Origin: Hydrogenophaga sp. 2FB
Lineage (GTDB): Bacteria; Pseudomonadota; Gammaproteobacteria; Burkholderiales; Burkholderiaceae_C
Reading direction: 5' to 3'
Assembly (NCBI RefSeq): GCF_005503365.1
Contig: NZ_SCML01000030.1
Span: 1-64,000 of the forward strand
DNA: 64,000 nucleotides
Position numbers and translations under genes: made by a program. Below the pieces are notes generated by a model, which saw only the letters and a program-made list of their open reading frames with translations, was not told the DNA's origin and made no database searches. This document shows positions 39,213-49,510 of this stretch, in pieces; within the stretch, counting starts at the first letter, position 1; each line of letters opens with the position of its first letter.

Positions 39213-41957
39213 TCAGGCCAGATCGGCCAGGAAGGTGCCCGCTTTGGTCTTGAGCGAGCCCGAGGCTTCGGCCAACACTTCTTCGGCCAGCGAGCGCGCG
39301 CCTTCGAAGTCACCAATGGCGCGAAACTCCTCGGCCAGCGACAACTTGGTTTCCAACGGGTTTTCCTCGGTCAGGTTGCCCGCAGAGGTGGCGTCTTCTG
39401 GTGCGGGTTGCGGGCTGAGGTCGAGGTTGATGTTGTTGAGATCGAACGAAATCATCTCTGGCTCAACAGCCGGTGGGTTTGCCGCTGGCGGGTTTTGCGT
39501 CCTGGATTCCGCTGTATCGATCGAATCCAGGTCCAGGATCGGGTCTTCGTCGAAGGGCAGGACCGAAGGCGTGCCGGAGGACGACTCCGCATGGATCGGG
39601 TCGGCTGTGGACAGCGGTGCGGGCCCGGAGGGGAAATCGAGGTCGAAGTCCATGGACATCGATGAAGGTGGGCCTTCCTGGGCGACTTCTGCGGGACTGT
39701 TCAGGGCATTGGTGACGTTGAGATCGTTCGTTCGGGCGGCGACGGGTGCGCTGGGCGTCTGAACCGGGGCAGGTTCCGAGGGCTCGTCGAGCGAGAAGTC
39801 CAGATCGAGATCCAGATCGCCCAAGCCAGCCAACGCGGCGGGTTTGCCGGGGTCGTTCATGGTGCTGCTGCCAAAGGGCATGGTGTGCATGACACCGGCG
39901 GCATCAACGGGTGCCGCCACTTTCACGGCCGGGCTGCCGCCGGGTTGGTACAGCGGGTTGGACGGATCGAGTTCCCTGCCGAGTTCGCAGGCATGCTCCC
40001 ACTCCGCTCCTTGGCCCTGTGTGAGGCCGAAGGCCTCGGTGGCCACCACCTCGAACGCCCGCGCATCGCGGCGCTTGGCGTAGATCTCCAGCAGCTTGTT
40101 GTGAATGGCCACGCGCGTGGGCGTGCTGCGCATGGCTTCCTTGAGAATCTCCTCGGCCTGCAGGTCGCGACCATAGGCCAGGTACACATCGGCTTCGGCC
40201 ACTGGGTCCACATCGCCCGCCGCATCCAGCTGGCTGGGTGAATAGACCATGGACGAACCGGATGCCACGGACTCGGCCGTGTCGATGCGCTGTCCACCGC
40301 TGGAGCCAAAGAACGAGTCGGGCTGCAAGCGGCTTTCGAGGAAAGAGCTGTCCACGTTGGAGTGGTTCTTGCGCTGACGCACCCGGTAGATGCCATAGCC
40401 CGCGAGCAGGGCGAGCAGGCCGCCCGCCAGGGGCAGCGCCAACGGGTTGTCGCGCAACTGATCGATGAACGAGGGCTCGTCGGGCAGAGGTGTGGGCACG
40501 GGGAGCGGCGTCTTGACCGGTGCCGGTGTGGTCGACGGTTCGGCCGTGGCGGCGGGTGCTTCTGCTGCGGGGGCCGGTGCGTCTGGCGCTGGTGCAGGGG
40601 TGGTTTCGGCAGCGGGGGCCGCCGGAGCCGGTGCAGGCGCGGCTGGCGCGGTGGGCACCGTGGCTGTGGGCGCGGGTACCACAGGAGCTTGCGCTGCGGG
40701 TGCAGCGGCAGGCGGCGTGGCAGGAACGGCCGCTGCCGGTGCGGGGGCTGTCCCGGGTGCGCCGCTGGATCCCAGCTTGGACAGTTCCTCGATGTTGCGC
40801 GAGAGTTCGGCCACGCGCGTGGACGCATCCTTGGCTTCGCGCTCTTTGGCGATCTTGTCTTCGTTGGCCGCCTGGCCAGGGGCCGTCGGCTTGGCCAGGG
40901 TCAACTTGTCGGTGGCGGGTGCAGCAGGCTTGGCCTCCTTCACCTCGGTCTGCACTTGCCCGGCGGCCTGGCGGTCGGCTGCCGACACGCCAGCGTCAGG
41001 TGCGCTGCCGGCAAGGCGGCGACGGAACTCGTTGAAGTCGCGGCTTTGCGCCACGATGGTCTGGCGGGCCTGAGCAGCGGAAACGGCATTGGCGTCGGCC
41101 GCTGTCGGGAGGTTCATCACCACCCCGGACTTCATGCGGTTGACGTTGCCGCCCATGAACGCGTTGGGATTCTGCTGCAGCATGGCCACGAGCATCTGGT
41201 CCAACGACACGTCGGCCGGTTTGTTGGCGGCCGCAATGCGGCCAGCGGTGTCGCCCGCGCGAACGCGAACCTGACCACCACCTTCGTTGCCAGCGGGGGC
41301 CGGGCTTGGTGCCGGCGCCTGGGCCACGGGAGCCGGCGCAGGCGCAGGCGCTGGCCTTGGTGGTTGGGTTTGCGGCAACGCAGCGCTGGGTGCGGCTGCA
41401 GGGCGAGGCGCTTGTTGCGCCGTGGAAGGCGCCGGGGCCGAAACGCTGGGGGCGACCGGCGCGGGCCGCGCTGCTGCGCGCTGGCTCGGTGGATCAAACA
41501 GCAGGGTGTAGTCGCGAACGAGGCGCCCGGACGACCAGTTGGCTTCGACGATCAGGTCAACAAAAGGCTCGGTGACCGGGCGTGTGCCGGTCAGGCGCAG
41601 ATAGGCGCGGCCGTCTGCGCGGCGTTGCAGGGAGATTTGCAGCGTGGCGATGGCTGCATTGACTTCGGACCCGGCTGCTCGGAAGGTGTCGCCAGAAGCC
41701 AAACCCACACGCAGGCTAGCTGCTTCTTCGGGATTGATGTCCGGCACGTCGATTTCGGCGCGCAAGGGCTCGCCCAAGGCCGATTGAACGACCACACGCC
41801 CGAGTGCCAGGGCCTGCGCATCGGGATGCTGCGCCAAGCCCGCACACAGCAAAGCCGCCGCAGCGACCGCATGCAACCGCACGAGCCCTTTGAAACCAGC
41901 ACTTTGTTGCACTTTTAGAGGCGGGTGGGATGGGGTGTTGCGGGAGTTGGATGGCAC
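39213..41957 (-). CDS. fimV: FimV/HubP family polar landmark protein
   Basis: A large inner-membrane protein that organises the cell pole and affects type IV pili and twitching (FimV/HubP family). The 914-residue protein has a signal-like start (LHAVAAAALLCAG to AQALALG), the FimV N-terminal domain (VVVQSALGEPLRAEIDVPDI), a LysM-like region near 240-285, a coiled stretch (ERAKEREAKDASTRVAELSRNIEELSK region), a long Ala/Pro-rich linker, one membrane helix near 505-525 (LALPLAGGLLALLAGYGIY) and an acidic cytoplasmic part. The conserved C-terminal FimV motif is TKLSLAEEFRAIGDFEGARS. A perfect hairpin lies upstream. Confidence 0.9.
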   Translation of the reverse strand: MPSNSRNTPSHPPLKVQQSAGFKGLVRLHAVAAAALLCAGLAQHPDAQALALGRVVVQSALGEPLRAEIDVPDINPEEAASLRVGLASGDTFRAAGSEVNAAIATLQISLQRRADGRAYLRLTGTRPVTEPFVDLIVEANWSSGRLVRDYTLLFDPPSQRAAARPAPVAPSVSAPAPSTAQQAPRPAAAPSAALPQTQPPRPAPAPAPAPVAQAPAPSPAPAGNEGGGQVRVRAGDTAGRIAAANKPADVSLDQMLVAMLQQNPNAFMGGNVNRMKSGVVMNLPTAADANAVSAAQARQTIVAQSRDFNEFRRRLAGSAPDAGVSAADRQAAGQVQTEVKEAKPAAPATDKLTLAKPTAPGQAANEDKIAKEREAKDASTRVAELSRNIEELSKLGSSGAPGTAPAPAAAVPATPPAAAPAAQAPVVPAPTATVPTAPAAPAPAPAAPAAETTPAPAPDAPAPAAEAPAATAEPSTTPAPVKTPLPVPTPLPDEPSFIDQLRDNPLALPLAGGLLALLAGYGIYRVRQRKNHSNVDSSFLESRLQPDSFFGSSGGQRIDTAESVASGSSMVYSPSQLDAAGDVDPVAEADVYLAYGRDLQAEEILKEAMRSTPTRVAIHNKLLEIYAKRRDARAFEVVATEAFGLTQGQGAEWEHACELGRELDPSNPLYQPGGSPAVKVAAPVDAAGVMHTMPFGSSTMNDPGKPAALAGLGDLDLDLDFSLDEPSEPAPVQTPSAPVAARTNDLNVTNALNSPAEVAQEGPPSSMSMDFDLDFPSGPAPLSTADPIHAESSSGTPSVLPFDEDPILDLDSIDTAESRTQNPPAANPPAVEPEMISFDLNNINLDLSPQPAPEDATSAGNLTEENPLETKLSLAEEFRAIGDFEGARSLAEEVLAEASGSLKTKAGTFLADLA

Positions 41958-42067
41958 GTTGACCTCGACGTAAGAAACCGAGAATTGACCATAACATCAA
42001 CGCATTACAGTGACAAGCTGAGAATCCGCTTGAGTTTCTCGGCCGACCTTTCGTCGTCGATGCGGCT

Positions 42068-42101
42068 GGTATTTACGTTGCAGAGGCGCAACGTAAATAC
42101 C
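42068..42101. repeat. perfect 14-bp hairpin between asd and fimV
   Basis: GGTATTTACGTTGC (42068-42081) and GCAACGTAAATACC (42088-42101) are exact inverted repeats around a 6-nt loop. It lies 36 bp after the asd stop and 111 bp before fimV. No T tract follows on either strand. It is AT-richer than its surroundings. It may be a processing, attenuation or protein-binding site. Confidence 0.7.
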
Positions 42102-42136
42102 GCAGCTGTTTCCGCTTTCCCCTCATCGCTTTCCGT

Positions 42137-43264
42137 TCAGGCTTCCAGCAGGATGCGCAACATGCGCCGCAGCGGCTCAGCGGCGCCCCACAGCAACTGA
42201 TCGCCGATGGTGAAAGCACCCACGTATTCCGGGCCCATGGCCAGCTTGCGGATGCGTCCCACTGGGATGGTCATCGTGCCGGTAACAGCCACGGGGGTCA
42301 GGTCCTGAACGGTCGCTTCGCGCGTGTTCGGTACCACCTTGACCCAGGCGTTGTCGGCCGCGATCATGGCTTCGATATCGGCCACGGGCACGTCCTTCTT
42401 GAGCTTGAAGGTCAGGGCCTGGCTGTGGCAGCGCATCGCGCCCACGCGCACGCAGAAACCATCGACCGGGATCGCCGGCACGTTGAAGCCTTCGCCCATG
42501 CCCAGGATCTTGTTGGTCTCGGCCATGCCTTTCCATTCTTCCTTGGACACGCCGTTGCCCAGGTCCTTGTCGATCCAGGGGATCAGCGAACCACCCAGTG
42601 GCACGCCGAAGTTCGCGGTTTCGGCGCCGTTCAGTGAGCGCTGCTTGGCGATCACCTTGCGGTCAATTTCCAGGATGGCGCTCTTGGGGTCGTCCAACAA
42701 TGCCTTCACTTCTGCGTTAAGCGTGCCGTACTGCGTGAGCAGTTCGCGCATGTGCTGGGCGCCGCCACCGGAAGCAGCTTGGTAGGTCTGCGTGCTCATC
42801 CACTCCACAAGACCTGCCTTGTAGAGCGCGCCCACGCCCATGAGCATGCAGCTCACGGTGCAGTTGCCACCGATCCAGTCCTTGCCGCCGTGGGTGAGCG
42901 CGTTCTGGATGACGGGAAGGTTGACCGGGTCCAGGATGATGACGGCGTCCTTGTCCATGCGTAGCGTGGACGCGGCATCGATCCAGTGGCCGTTCCAGCC
43001 AGCGGCGCGCAGCTTGGGGTAGACCTCGCTGGTGTAGTCGCCGCCTTGGGCGGTGATGATGATGTCGCAGCGTTTGAGGGCCGCGATGTCGTGCGCGTCC
43101 TGCAGCTTGGTTTCGTTTTTCGCCATGGCAGGGGCTTTGCCGCCTGCGTTGGAAGTGGAGAAAAACAGCGGTTCGATCAGATCAAAGTCGCTTTCCGCGA
43201 CCATGCGGTCCATCAGCACGGAACCGACCATGCCGCGCCAGCCAACGAGTCCTACGAGTTTCAT
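42137..43264 (-). CDS. asd: aspartate-semialdehyde dehydrogenase
   Basis: It reduces aspartyl phosphate to aspartate semialdehyde, the branch point to lysine, diaminopimelate, threonine and methionine. The 375-residue protein has the NADP loop [12 protein letters not shown] at residues 7-18 and the catalytic C135 in [11 protein letters not shown], the same number as in E. coli; the histidine is in [11 protein letters not shown]. It lies between leuB and fimV in the leuCDB-asd-fimV-truA series of this order. Confidence 0.97.
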   Translation of the reverse strand: MKLVGLVGWRGMVGSVLMDRMVAESDFDLIEPLFFSTSNAGGKAPAMAKNETKLQDAHDIAALKRCDIIITAQGGDYTSEVYPKLRAAGWNGHWIDAASTLRMDKDAVIILDPVNLPVIQNALTHGGKDWIGGNCTVSCMLMGVGALYKAGLVEWMSTQTYQAASGGGAQHMRELLTQYGTLNAEVKALLDDPKSAILEIDRKVIAKQRSLNGAETANFGVPLGGSLIPWIDKDLGNGVSKEEWKGMAETNKILGMGEGFNVPAIPVDGFCVRVGAMRCHSQALTFKLKKDVPVADIEAMIAADNAWVKVVPNTREATVQDLTPVAVTGTMTIPVGRIRKLAMGPEYVGAFTIGDQLLWGAAEPLRRMLRILLEA

Positions 43265-43280
43265 GTCAACGCCCTTTGGT

Positions 43281-43317
43281 AAAAAAAACCGTTTTGCCCC
43301 GGCTCGTCTGGCCGGGG
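43281..43317 (-). terminator. hairpin with displaced T tract between leuB and asd
   Basis: On the minus strand a 7-bp stem (CCCCGGC with GCCGGGG, 43317-43297) is followed after eight bases by eight Ts (43288-43281), 16 bp before the asd ATG. The gap between stem and T run is not canonical, so termination would be weak; partial attenuation between leuB and asd is possible. Confidence 0.35.
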
Positions 43318-43342
43318 AGGGGCGTGACGAACCGGAGCTGGA

Positions 43343-44431
43343 TCAGCCCTTGGTAATGGTTTTGGTAATGGCGGCCACGACGGCGTCACCCATGCCACGG
43401 GTGCTGACCTTGGTCGTGCCTTCCGACCAGATGTCGGTCGTGCGCAGACCAGACGCGAGCACGCTGCTGACCGCACGTTCAATGCGGTCGGCGGCTTCGG
43501 TCTGGTTGAAGGTGAATCTGAGCATCATGGCAGCGGACAGTATTGTAGCCAGAGGATTGGCCAGATTCTTGCCGGCGATGTCCGGTGCGCTGCCGTGGCT
43601 GGGTTCGTACAGGCCCTGGTTCTTCGTGTTCAACGACGCCGAGGGCAGCATGCCGATGGAGCCGGTGAGCATGGACGCCTCGTCGGACAGGATGTCGCCG
43701 AACATGTTGCCGGTGACCACCACGTCGAATTTCTTGGGCGCACGCACGAGCTGCATGGCGGCATTGTCCACGTACATGTGCTCCAGTTCCACGTCGGGAT
43801 ACTGGGCGTGCACTTCGGTGACCACGTCTTTCCAGAACTGGAAGGTCTCAAGCACGTTGGCCTTGTCGACGCTGGTCACCTTCTTGCCGCGCTTGCGCGC
43901 GGCCTGGAAGGCGACGTGGGCGATGCGCTCGATTTCGGGCTTGCTGTAGCGCATGGTGTCGAAGGCTTCTTCGGCACCGGGGAAGTGGCCGTCGGTGGCG
44001 GTGCGCCGGCCACGGGGCTGACCGAAGTAGATGTCACCGGTCAGCTCTCGGATGATCAGGATGTCCAGACCCGAAATGATCTCCGGCTTGAGGCTGGAAG
44101 CGCCCACCAACTCGGGATAGCAGATGGCCGGTCGGAAGTTGGCGAACAGGCCCATGTTCTTGCGCAGCCCCAGAATGGCCTGCTCGGGACGCAGCGGGCG
44201 GTCCAGCTTGTCGTACTTCCAGTCGCCCACGGCGCCAAAGAGCACGGCGTCGGCATCCATGGCCAGTTTCAGGGTGGCGTCGGGCAACGGATGGCCATGC
44301 GCCTCGTAGGCGGCTCCGCCCACCAGGGCGGATTCCATTTCGATCGGCAACTCGAGCGCCTGAAGAACCCGGACGGCTTCGGCCACGATTTCGGTGCCGA
44401 TGCCGTCACCCGGAAGAACTGCGATTTTCAT
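43343..44431 (-). CDS. leuB: 3-isopropylmalate dehydrogenase
   Basis: It oxidises and decarboxylates 3-isopropylmalate in leucine synthesis. The 362-residue protein begins [20 protein letters not shown] and has the substrate-binding arginines in [29 protein letters not shown], and the metal/NAD blocks [17 protein letters not shown] and [13 protein letters not shown]. It is the third gene of leuC-leuD-leuB; asd follows after a weak hairpin. Confidence 0.97.
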   Translation of the reverse strand: MKIAVLPGDGIGTEIVAEAVRVLQALELPIEMESALVGGAAYEAHGHPLPDATLKLAMDADAVLFGAVGDWKYDKLDRPLRPEQAILGLRKNMGLFANFRPAICYPELVGASSLKPEIISGLDILIIRELTGDIYFGQPRGRRTATDGHFPGAEEAFDTMRYSKPEIERIAHVAFQAARKRGKKVTSVDKANVLETFQFWKDVVTEVHAQYPDVELEHMYVDNAAMQLVRAPKKFDVVVTGNMFGDILSDEASMLTGSIGMLPSASLNTKNQGLYEPSHGSAPDIAGKNLANPLATILSAAMMLRFTFNQTEAADRIERAVSSVLASGLRTTDIWSEGTTKVSTRGMGDAVVAAITKTITKG

Positions 44432-44463
44432 GTGATGTGAAGTTGGAGACGAGAAGAGGGGGC

Positions 44464-45114
44464 TCAGACGGGCATGGTGTGCGCCAGCCAGGGCTTGGTG
44501 GCCAGGCGCTCGGCTTCGAAGGCCGTGATCTTGTCCTTGTAACGCAGCGTGAGGCCGATGTCGTCCAGGCCGTTGAGCAGGCAGTACTTGCGGAATGCCT
44601 GCACATCGAACGGCAATTCTTCGCCTTGCGGCTTGATCACCACCTGGCGCTCCAGATCGATGGTGAGCTGGTAACCCGGGAAGGCCGCGACTTCATCGAA
44701 CAGCTGTGCCACCTGCGCTTCGGGCAACTGGATCGGCAGCAGGCCGTTCTTGAAGCAGTTGTTGAAGAAGATGTCGGCATAGCTGGGCGCGATGATGGCG
44801 CGAAAGCCGTACTGGTCGATGGCCCAGGGCGCGTGCTCGCGGCTGGAGCCGCAGCCGAAGTTCTTGCGCGCCAGCAGCACCGAAGCCCCAGCGTAACGCG
44901 GCAGGTTGAGCACGAAGTCGGGGTTGGGCTTGCGGCTCGTGGGGTCCTGCCCTGGCTCGCCTTTGTCGAGGTAGCGCCATTCGTCAAACAGGTTTTGCCC
45001 GAAGCCGGTCTTGCGGATCGACTTCAGGAACTGCTTGGGGATGATCGCGTCGGTGTCGACGTTCTCGCGGTCCATGGGGGCCACGAGGCCCTTGTGGAGA
45101 GTGAATTTCTGCAT
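44464..45114 (-). CDS. leuD: 3-isopropylmalate dehydratase small subunit
   Basis: The swivel-domain subunit of isopropylmalate isomerase, working with LeuC. The 216-residue protein shows [15 protein letters not shown], the conserved [14 protein letters not shown] loop and [11 protein letters not shown]. It is separated from leuC by a small lipoprotein gene, and leuB follows after 32 bp. Confidence 0.96.
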   Translation of the reverse strand: MQKFTLHKGLVAPMDRENVDTDAIIPKQFLKSIRKTGFGQNLFDEWRYLDKGEPGQDPTSRKPNPDFVLNLPRYAGASVLLARKNFGCGSSREHAPWAIDQYGFRAIIAPSYADIFFNNCFKNGLLPIQLPEAQVAQLFDEVAAFPGYQLTIDLERQVVIKPQGEELPFDVQAFRKYCLLNGLDDIGLTLRYKDKITAFEAERLATKPWLAHTMPV

Positions 45115-45128
45115 GTGATGTGTGCCTG

Positions 45129-45290
45129 TTATTTGGCGACGTCTTGAACTTTTTCGCCGGCTTTTTCAATGCCCCGGCCTGCGGCCTGCCCGGCTTCCTT
45201 GGCGTCCTGCTTGACGCCAGACCATGTGTTGCATGCTGCCAGCGTCAGCGAGAGGGCGAATGCGATAGCGATGGATGCAATGCTTTTCAT
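45129..45290 (-). CDS. entericidin-like small lipoprotein
   Basis: A 53-residue lipoprotein precursor. The start [20 protein letters not shown] is a lipoprotein signal with lipobox LAAC, so the mature protein begins at C20. The rest, [20 protein letters not shown] and a short basic tail, matches the entericidin A/B family. Entericidins are antidote/toxin-type envelope lipoproteins in enterics; the role here is unknown. The start is fixed by GGAGG (plus-strand 45296-45300). The gene is wedged between leuC and leuD. Longer in-frame starts upstream would lose the signal peptide. Confidence 0.85.
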   Translation of the reverse strand: MKSIASIAIAFALSLTLAACNTWSGVKQDAKEAGQAAGRGIEKAGEKVQDVAK

Positions 45291-45330
45291 GGGAGCCTCC
45301 TGAGGGTGGTTGCGGGTGGGGGATGGGGAG

Positions 45331-46752
45331 TCAAGCAAAGGTGCGCACGTCCACGAAGTGGCCATGCACCGCGGCAGCAGCTGCCATGGCGGGAGAAACG
45401 AGATGGGTGCGGCCGCCCGCGCCCTGACGGCCTTCGAAGTTGCGGTTGCTGGTCGAGGCGCAGCGCTCGCCGGGTTCGAGGCGGTCGGCGTTCATCGCCA
45501 GGCACATCGAGCAGCCCGGCTCGCGCCATTCAAAGCCGGCGGCCTTGAAGATCGCGTCCAGGCCTTCGCGCTCGGCCTGCGCCTTCACGAGGCCGGAGCC
45601 GGGAACGACCAGGGCCAGTTTGATGTTCTTGGCCACTTTCTGCCCCAGCTTCTTCACCACCGCCGCCGCTTCGCGCATGTCTTCGATGCGGCTGTTGGTG
45701 CAGGAGCCGATGAAGACCTTGTCGACGAAGATGTCGTTGAGGGGCTTGCCGGGCGCCAGGTCCATGTAGGTCAAGGCGCGCTCGATGGCGCCGCGTTTGT
45801 TCGCGTCTTTCTCACGGTCAGGGTCGGGCACCGTGCCGTCAATGCCCAACACCATTTCCGGTGAGGTGCCCCAGGTGACCTGCGGCACGATCTGGGCAGC
45901 GTCCAGTTCGACGACGGCGTCGAATCTGGCGTCGGCGTCCGAGTGCAGCGATTTCCAGTAGGCGACGGCCTGGTCCCATTCCACGCCGGTGGGCGAGAGC
46001 GGGCGACCCTTGACGTACTCGATGGTCTTGTCGTCCACCGCCACGAGGCCGGCGCGCGCGCCGCCTTCGATGGCCATGTTGCACACGGTCATGCGGCCTT
46101 CCATGCTCAGCGCGCGGATGGCGGAGCCACCGAACTCGATGGTGTAGCCGGTGCCGCCGGCGGTGCCGATCTTGCCGATGATGGCGAGCACGATGTCCTT
46201 GGCGGTGCAGCCCTTGGCAAGCTGGCCATCCACGCGAATCAGCATGTTCTTGGCTTTCTTGGCCAGCAGGGTCTGCGTGGCCAGCACGTGTTCGACTTCG
46301 CTGGTGCCGATGCCGTGCGCGAGCGCGCCGAACGCGCCGTGGGTGGAGGTGTGGCTGTCGCCGCACACCACCGTCATGCCGGGCAATGTGGCGCCGTTTT
46401 CCGGGCCGATCACGTGCACGATGCCTTGGCGTTGGGACATGAACGGGAAGAACGCCGCCGCGCCGAATTCGGCGATGTTGCTGTCCAGCGTGGTGATCTG
46501 TTCCTTGCTGATCGGGTCGGTGATGCCGTCGTACCCGAGTTCCCAGCCATTGGTGGGCGTGTTGTGGTCGGCGGTGGCGACCACCGAACTCACGCGCCAG
46601 ACCTTGCGGCCGGCCTGGCGCAGGCCTTCATAGGCTTGTGGACTGGTCACCTCGTGCACGAGGTGACGGTCGATGTACAGCACGGAGGTGCCGTCTTCTT
46701 CGGTGTGGACGACGTGTTCGTCCCAGATTTTGTCGTAGAGCGTGCGTGGCAT
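45331..46752 (-). CDS. leuC: 3-isopropylmalate dehydratase large subunit
   Basis: The aconitase-like subunit that isomerises 2- to 3-isopropylmalate. The 473-residue protein has the 4Fe-4S ligands in [11 protein letters not shown] and [10 protein letters not shown], plus [15 protein letters not shown] and [17 protein letters not shown]. It is the first leu gene in the minus-strand series and lies 29 bp downstream of a LysR-type regulator in the same direction, which may control it. Confidence 0.97.
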   Translation of the reverse strand: MPRTLYDKIWDEHVVHTEEDGTSVLYIDRHLVHEVTSPQAYEGLRQAGRKVWRVSSVVATADHNTPTNGWELGYDGITDPISKEQITTLDSNIAEFGAAAFFPFMSQRQGIVHVIGPENGATLPGMTVVCGDSHTSTHGAFGALAHGIGTSEVEHVLATQTLLAKKAKNMLIRVDGQLAKGCTAKDIVLAIIGKIGTAGGTGYTIEFGGSAIRALSMEGRMTVCNMAIEGGARAGLVAVDDKTIEYVKGRPLSPTGVEWDQAVAYWKSLHSDADARFDAVVELDAAQIVPQVTWGTSPEMVLGIDGTVPDPDREKDANKRGAIERALTYMDLAPGKPLNDIFVDKVFIGSCTNSRIEDMREAAAVVKKLGQKVAKNIKLALVVPGSGLVKAQAEREGLDAIFKAAGFEWREPGCSMCLAMNADRLEPGERCASTSNRNFEGRQGAGGRTHLVSPAMAAAAAVHGHFVDVRTFA

Positions 46753-46781
46753 GGTGGGGCTCGTCGTGGTGAAAAATGATT

Positions 46782-47708
46782 TTAGGCCGCTTGTCGAATG
46801 TCGTCGGCCTGCAGGTGTTCAACCAGCAGGCGTGCAGCGGTCGGCAGACTGGAGAAATCGCGGGCCACCAGCACCAGTTGGCGCTGGGCCCATGGATCGG
46901 TCAAGGGCACGGCTTTCAATGCGCCGCCCGTGTGCAGCAGTTCAAAGGCGCGTTCGGGCATCACGCCCACGCCCAGACCATTGGCGATCATGCGGCACAT
47001 CGCATCCAGTCCGGTCACGCGGATGCGCACACGCACCGTGGTGCCGGCCCGGGTCGCGGCCTGGTGCGTGGCCAGGTAGATGGAGCTGTTGGCGTGCAGG
47101 CCCACGTGGTCGAAGGGCAGCGCGGCTTCGAAGGGCAGCGGCCCGCCGTCCGCCAGCGCATGGCCGCGGGGCACCACCAGCACAAGGCGATCGCGCCGGT
47201 ACGGCAGGTTTTGCAGGCCGCCCATGCTGGCAGCGCCATTGCACAGGCCCAGGTCGGCGGCGCCCTCCTGCACGGCGCGCATCACCTCCGGGCTGAGGTG
47301 TTCCTCCAGATCGATCTTGATCTGCGGATGCAGCCTGGCGAAGGCGCCCAGGTCCTCGGGGAGGAATTGCACGATGGCCGAGATGCTGGCGTGCACACGC
47401 ACGTGGCCTCGCACGCCGTCGGCGTATTCGGCCAGTTCGGTCTGCATCTGCTCCAAGCCGAACAACACGGCGCGGGCGTGGTGCAGCAGCCCTTCGCCCG
47501 CTGGCGTCAGGCGCACGCCGCGGGCGTGGCGCTGCAGCAGCGTGGTGCCCAGCGCGGCTTCGAGGTCCGACAGGCGTTTGCTGATGGCCGAGGCCGCAAT
47601 GAATTCGCGCTCGGCCGCGCGGCCGATGCTGCCCAGCTCGCACACCGCCACAAAGAGCTGCAGCGAGGTGAGGTCGATCTGGCGGGCGAAGTTGCGTTCC
47701 GAGAGCAT
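46782..47708 (-). CDS. LysR family transcriptional regulator
   Basis: A 308-residue LysR-type regulator. The N-terminal helix-turn-helix is at about residues 13-70: [59 protein letters not shown]. The rest is a periplasmic-binding-protein-like effector domain. It stands directly before leuC in the same orientation, unlike classical divergent LysR targets. Its effector is unknown; control of the leu genes is an inference from position. Confidence 0.9.
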   Translation of the reverse strand: MLSERNFARQIDLTSLQLFVAVCELGSIGRAAEREFIAASAISKRLSDLEAALGTTLLQRHARGVRLTPAGEGLLHHARAVLFGLEQMQTELAEYADGVRGHVRVHASISAIVQFLPEDLGAFARLHPQIKIDLEEHLSPEVMRAVQEGAADLGLCNGAASMGGLQNLPYRRDRLVLVVPRGHALADGGPLPFEAALPFDHVGLHANSSIYLATHQAATRAGTTVRVRIRVTGLDAMCRMIANGLGVGVMPERAFELLHTGGALKAVPLTDPWAQRQLVLVARDFSSLPTAARLLVEHLQADDIRQAA

Positions 47709-47819
47709 GGTGTGGACTTCTCGTTTTGAGATGCCGAACGGGAATTTTCCTCTATGAATGCCCTGTCTGCCATCTTTAACCGAGATGGCTTCCTTGCTCG
47801 AATGCGCAAGCTCGAGCGC

Positions 47820-47845
47820 AAAAAAGCCCGCGCGAAGGCGGGCTT
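47820..47845 (-). terminator. intrinsic terminator after gltA
   Basis: On the minus strand AAGCCCGC (47845-47838) pairs with GCGGGCTT (47831-47824) around a 6-nt loop and the run ends in Ts (complement of the As at 47820-47825). It closes the sdh-sdhE-gltA transcript about 40 bp after the gltA stop. Confidence 0.85.
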
Positions 47846-47881
47846 CAGGAGATGGGCCCTCTCAGTGCGGAGGGCTCAGTC

Positions 47882-49177
47882 TCACTTCATGTCGCGGCGT
47901 GGGGAGCCGGTGAACAGCTGGCGTGGGCGGCCGATCTTGTACTCGGGGTCACCGATCATCTCGTTCAGCTGGGCAATCCAGCCCACCGTGCGGGCCAGCG
48001 CGAAGACGCCCGTGAACAGGTTGACCGGGATGCCGATGGCGCGCTGCACGATGCCGGAGTAGAAGTCCACGTTCGGGTAGAGCTTGCGGGAAACGAAGTA
48101 CTCGTCTTCCAGCGCGATCTTTTCCAGTTCCTTGGCGAGCTTGAACAGCGGGTCGTTTTCCAGACCGAGTTCGGCCAGCACCTCGTTGCAGGTTTCCTGC
48201 ATGAGCTTGGCGCGCGGGTCGTAGTTCTTGTACACGCGGTGGCCAAAGCCCATGAGCTTGACGCCGGAGTTCTTGTCCTTGACCTTCTCCATGAACTCGC
48301 CGACCTTGGACACGCCGCCCTGGCGCTGGATGTCTTCCAGCATGTTCAGGCAGGCTTCGTTGGCGCCGCCGTGGGCGGGACCCCAGAGGCAGGCGACGCC
48401 GGCTGCGATGGCCGCGAACGGGTTGGTGCCCGACGATGCGCACAGGCGCACGGTGGAGGTGGAGGCGTTCTGCTCGTGATCGGCGTGCAGGATGAAGATG
48501 CGGTCCAGCGCGCGTTCCAGCACGGGGTTGACCACGTACTCTTCGCACGGCGTGCCAAACATCATGCGCAGGAAGTTGCCGGCGTACGACAGGTTGTTCT
48601 GCGGGTACATGTAGGGCTGACCGGCCTTGTACTTGTACGACATCGCTACCAGCGTGGGCAGCTTGGCGATCAAACGGATGGCCGCAATGTCGCGGTGTTC
48701 CGGGTTGTTGATGTCGGTGCTGTCATGGTAGAAGGCCGACATGCCGCCGATCAAGCCCGTCAGGATCGCCATCGGGTGGGCGTCGCGGCGGAAACCGCGC
48801 AGGAAGAACTGCATCTGCTCGTGAACCATGGTGTGGTTCGTCACAAGCTTGTGGAAGTCGGTGCGCTGTTTGTCGTTGGGCAACTCGCCGTTGAGCAGCA
48901 GATAGCAGGTATCGAGGTAGTCGCACTTCGTGGCCAACTGCTCGATCGGGTAGCCGCGGTACAGCAGTTCGCCTTTGTCGCCATCGATGTAGGTGATGGC
49001 CGACTGGCAGGATGCCGTGGACAGGAAACCCGGGTCGTAGGTGAACATGCCCGACTGCGCATACAGCTTGCGGATGTCGATCACGTCCGGACCAATGCTG
49101 CCGGCGTACACCGGCATTTCCACGCTCGGGCTGCCGTTCGAAAAGGACAGGGTGGCTTTGTTGTCTACGAGTTTCAT
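47882..49177 (-). CDS. gltA: citrate synthase
   Basis: It condenses oxaloacetate with acetyl-CoA, the entry of the TCA cycle. The 431-residue type II (hexameric) enzyme has [25 protein letters not shown] (catalytic His), [14 protein letters not shown] and the catalytic Asp in NVDFYSGIV. Its ATG overlaps the sdhE stop by 4 bp, so citrate synthase is the last gene of the sdhCDAB-sdhE-gltA operon. A clear terminator follows. Confidence 0.97.
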   Translation of the reverse strand: MKLVDNKATLSFSNGSPSVEMPVYAGSIGPDVIDIRKLYAQSGMFTYDPGFLSTASCQSAITYIDGDKGELLYRGYPIEQLATKCDYLDTCYLLLNGELPNDKQRTDFHKLVTNHTMVHEQMQFFLRGFRRDAHPMAILTGLIGGMSAFYHDSTDINNPEHRDIAAIRLIAKLPTLVAMSYKYKAGQPYMYPQNNLSYAGNFLRMMFGTPCEEYVVNPVLERALDRIFILHADHEQNASTSTVRLCASSGTNPFAAIAAGVACLWGPAHGGANEACLNMLEDIQRQGGVSKVGEFMEKVKDKNSGVKLMGFGHRVYKNYDPRAKLMQETCNEVLAELGLENDPLFKLAKELEKIALEDEYFVSRKLYPNVDFYSGIVQRAIGIPVNLFTGVFALARTVGWIAQLNEMIGDPEYKIGRPRQLFTGSPRRDMK

Positions 49178-49488
49178 GCGGTTTCCTTTTGCGGCTGACT
49201 AGTGGTAAGCGGGGTTGCGCGCAGCAGACCCAGAAGGTGCGTGACGTCGTCACGCGCCAGGTCGCCCTCGGGTTCCTTGCGGGCCAACAGCAGATCGAGC
49301 AGATCGTTGTCGGACAAATCCATCAAGGCACCCAATGCCTCGGCCTGACGAACCGTCAAGCCAGAAGCATGCCTGGCAAAAAAACGCTCGATGAACAGGT
49401 CGTTCTCGAGCAATCCTCGGCGGCACCGCCACCGGAGCTTGCTCAGGGCACGCTCGTCCAGCAGGGTTTCGGTGGTGGTGACGTCCAT
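49174..49488 (-). CDS. sdhE: FAD assembly factor SdhE
   Basis: It promotes covalent attachment of FAD to succinate dehydrogenase subunit SdhA. The 104-residue protein contains the RGxxE motif as RRGLLEND near residues 23-30 and the [18 protein letters not shown] helix, typical of the family. An extra C-terminal tail ([13 protein letters not shown]) is slightly longer than usual. It lies between sdhB and gltA, the standard place in Burkholderiales, and overlaps gltA. Confidence 0.92.
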   Translation of the reverse strand: MDVTTTETLLDERALSKLRWRCRRGLLENDLFIERFFARHASGLTVRQAEALGALMDLSDNDLLDLLLARKEPEGDLARDDVTHLLGLLRATPLTTSQPQKETA

Positions 49489-49510
49489 GGGATTACGGGG
49501 TGGGCTCGGG

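Noticed and set aside
47754..48062. ATG with open frame beginning MNALSAIFNRDGFLARM between the LysR gene and gltA
   Set aside because: It runs through the gltA terminator and antisense into gltA, so coding is unlikely despite a reasonable N terminus.
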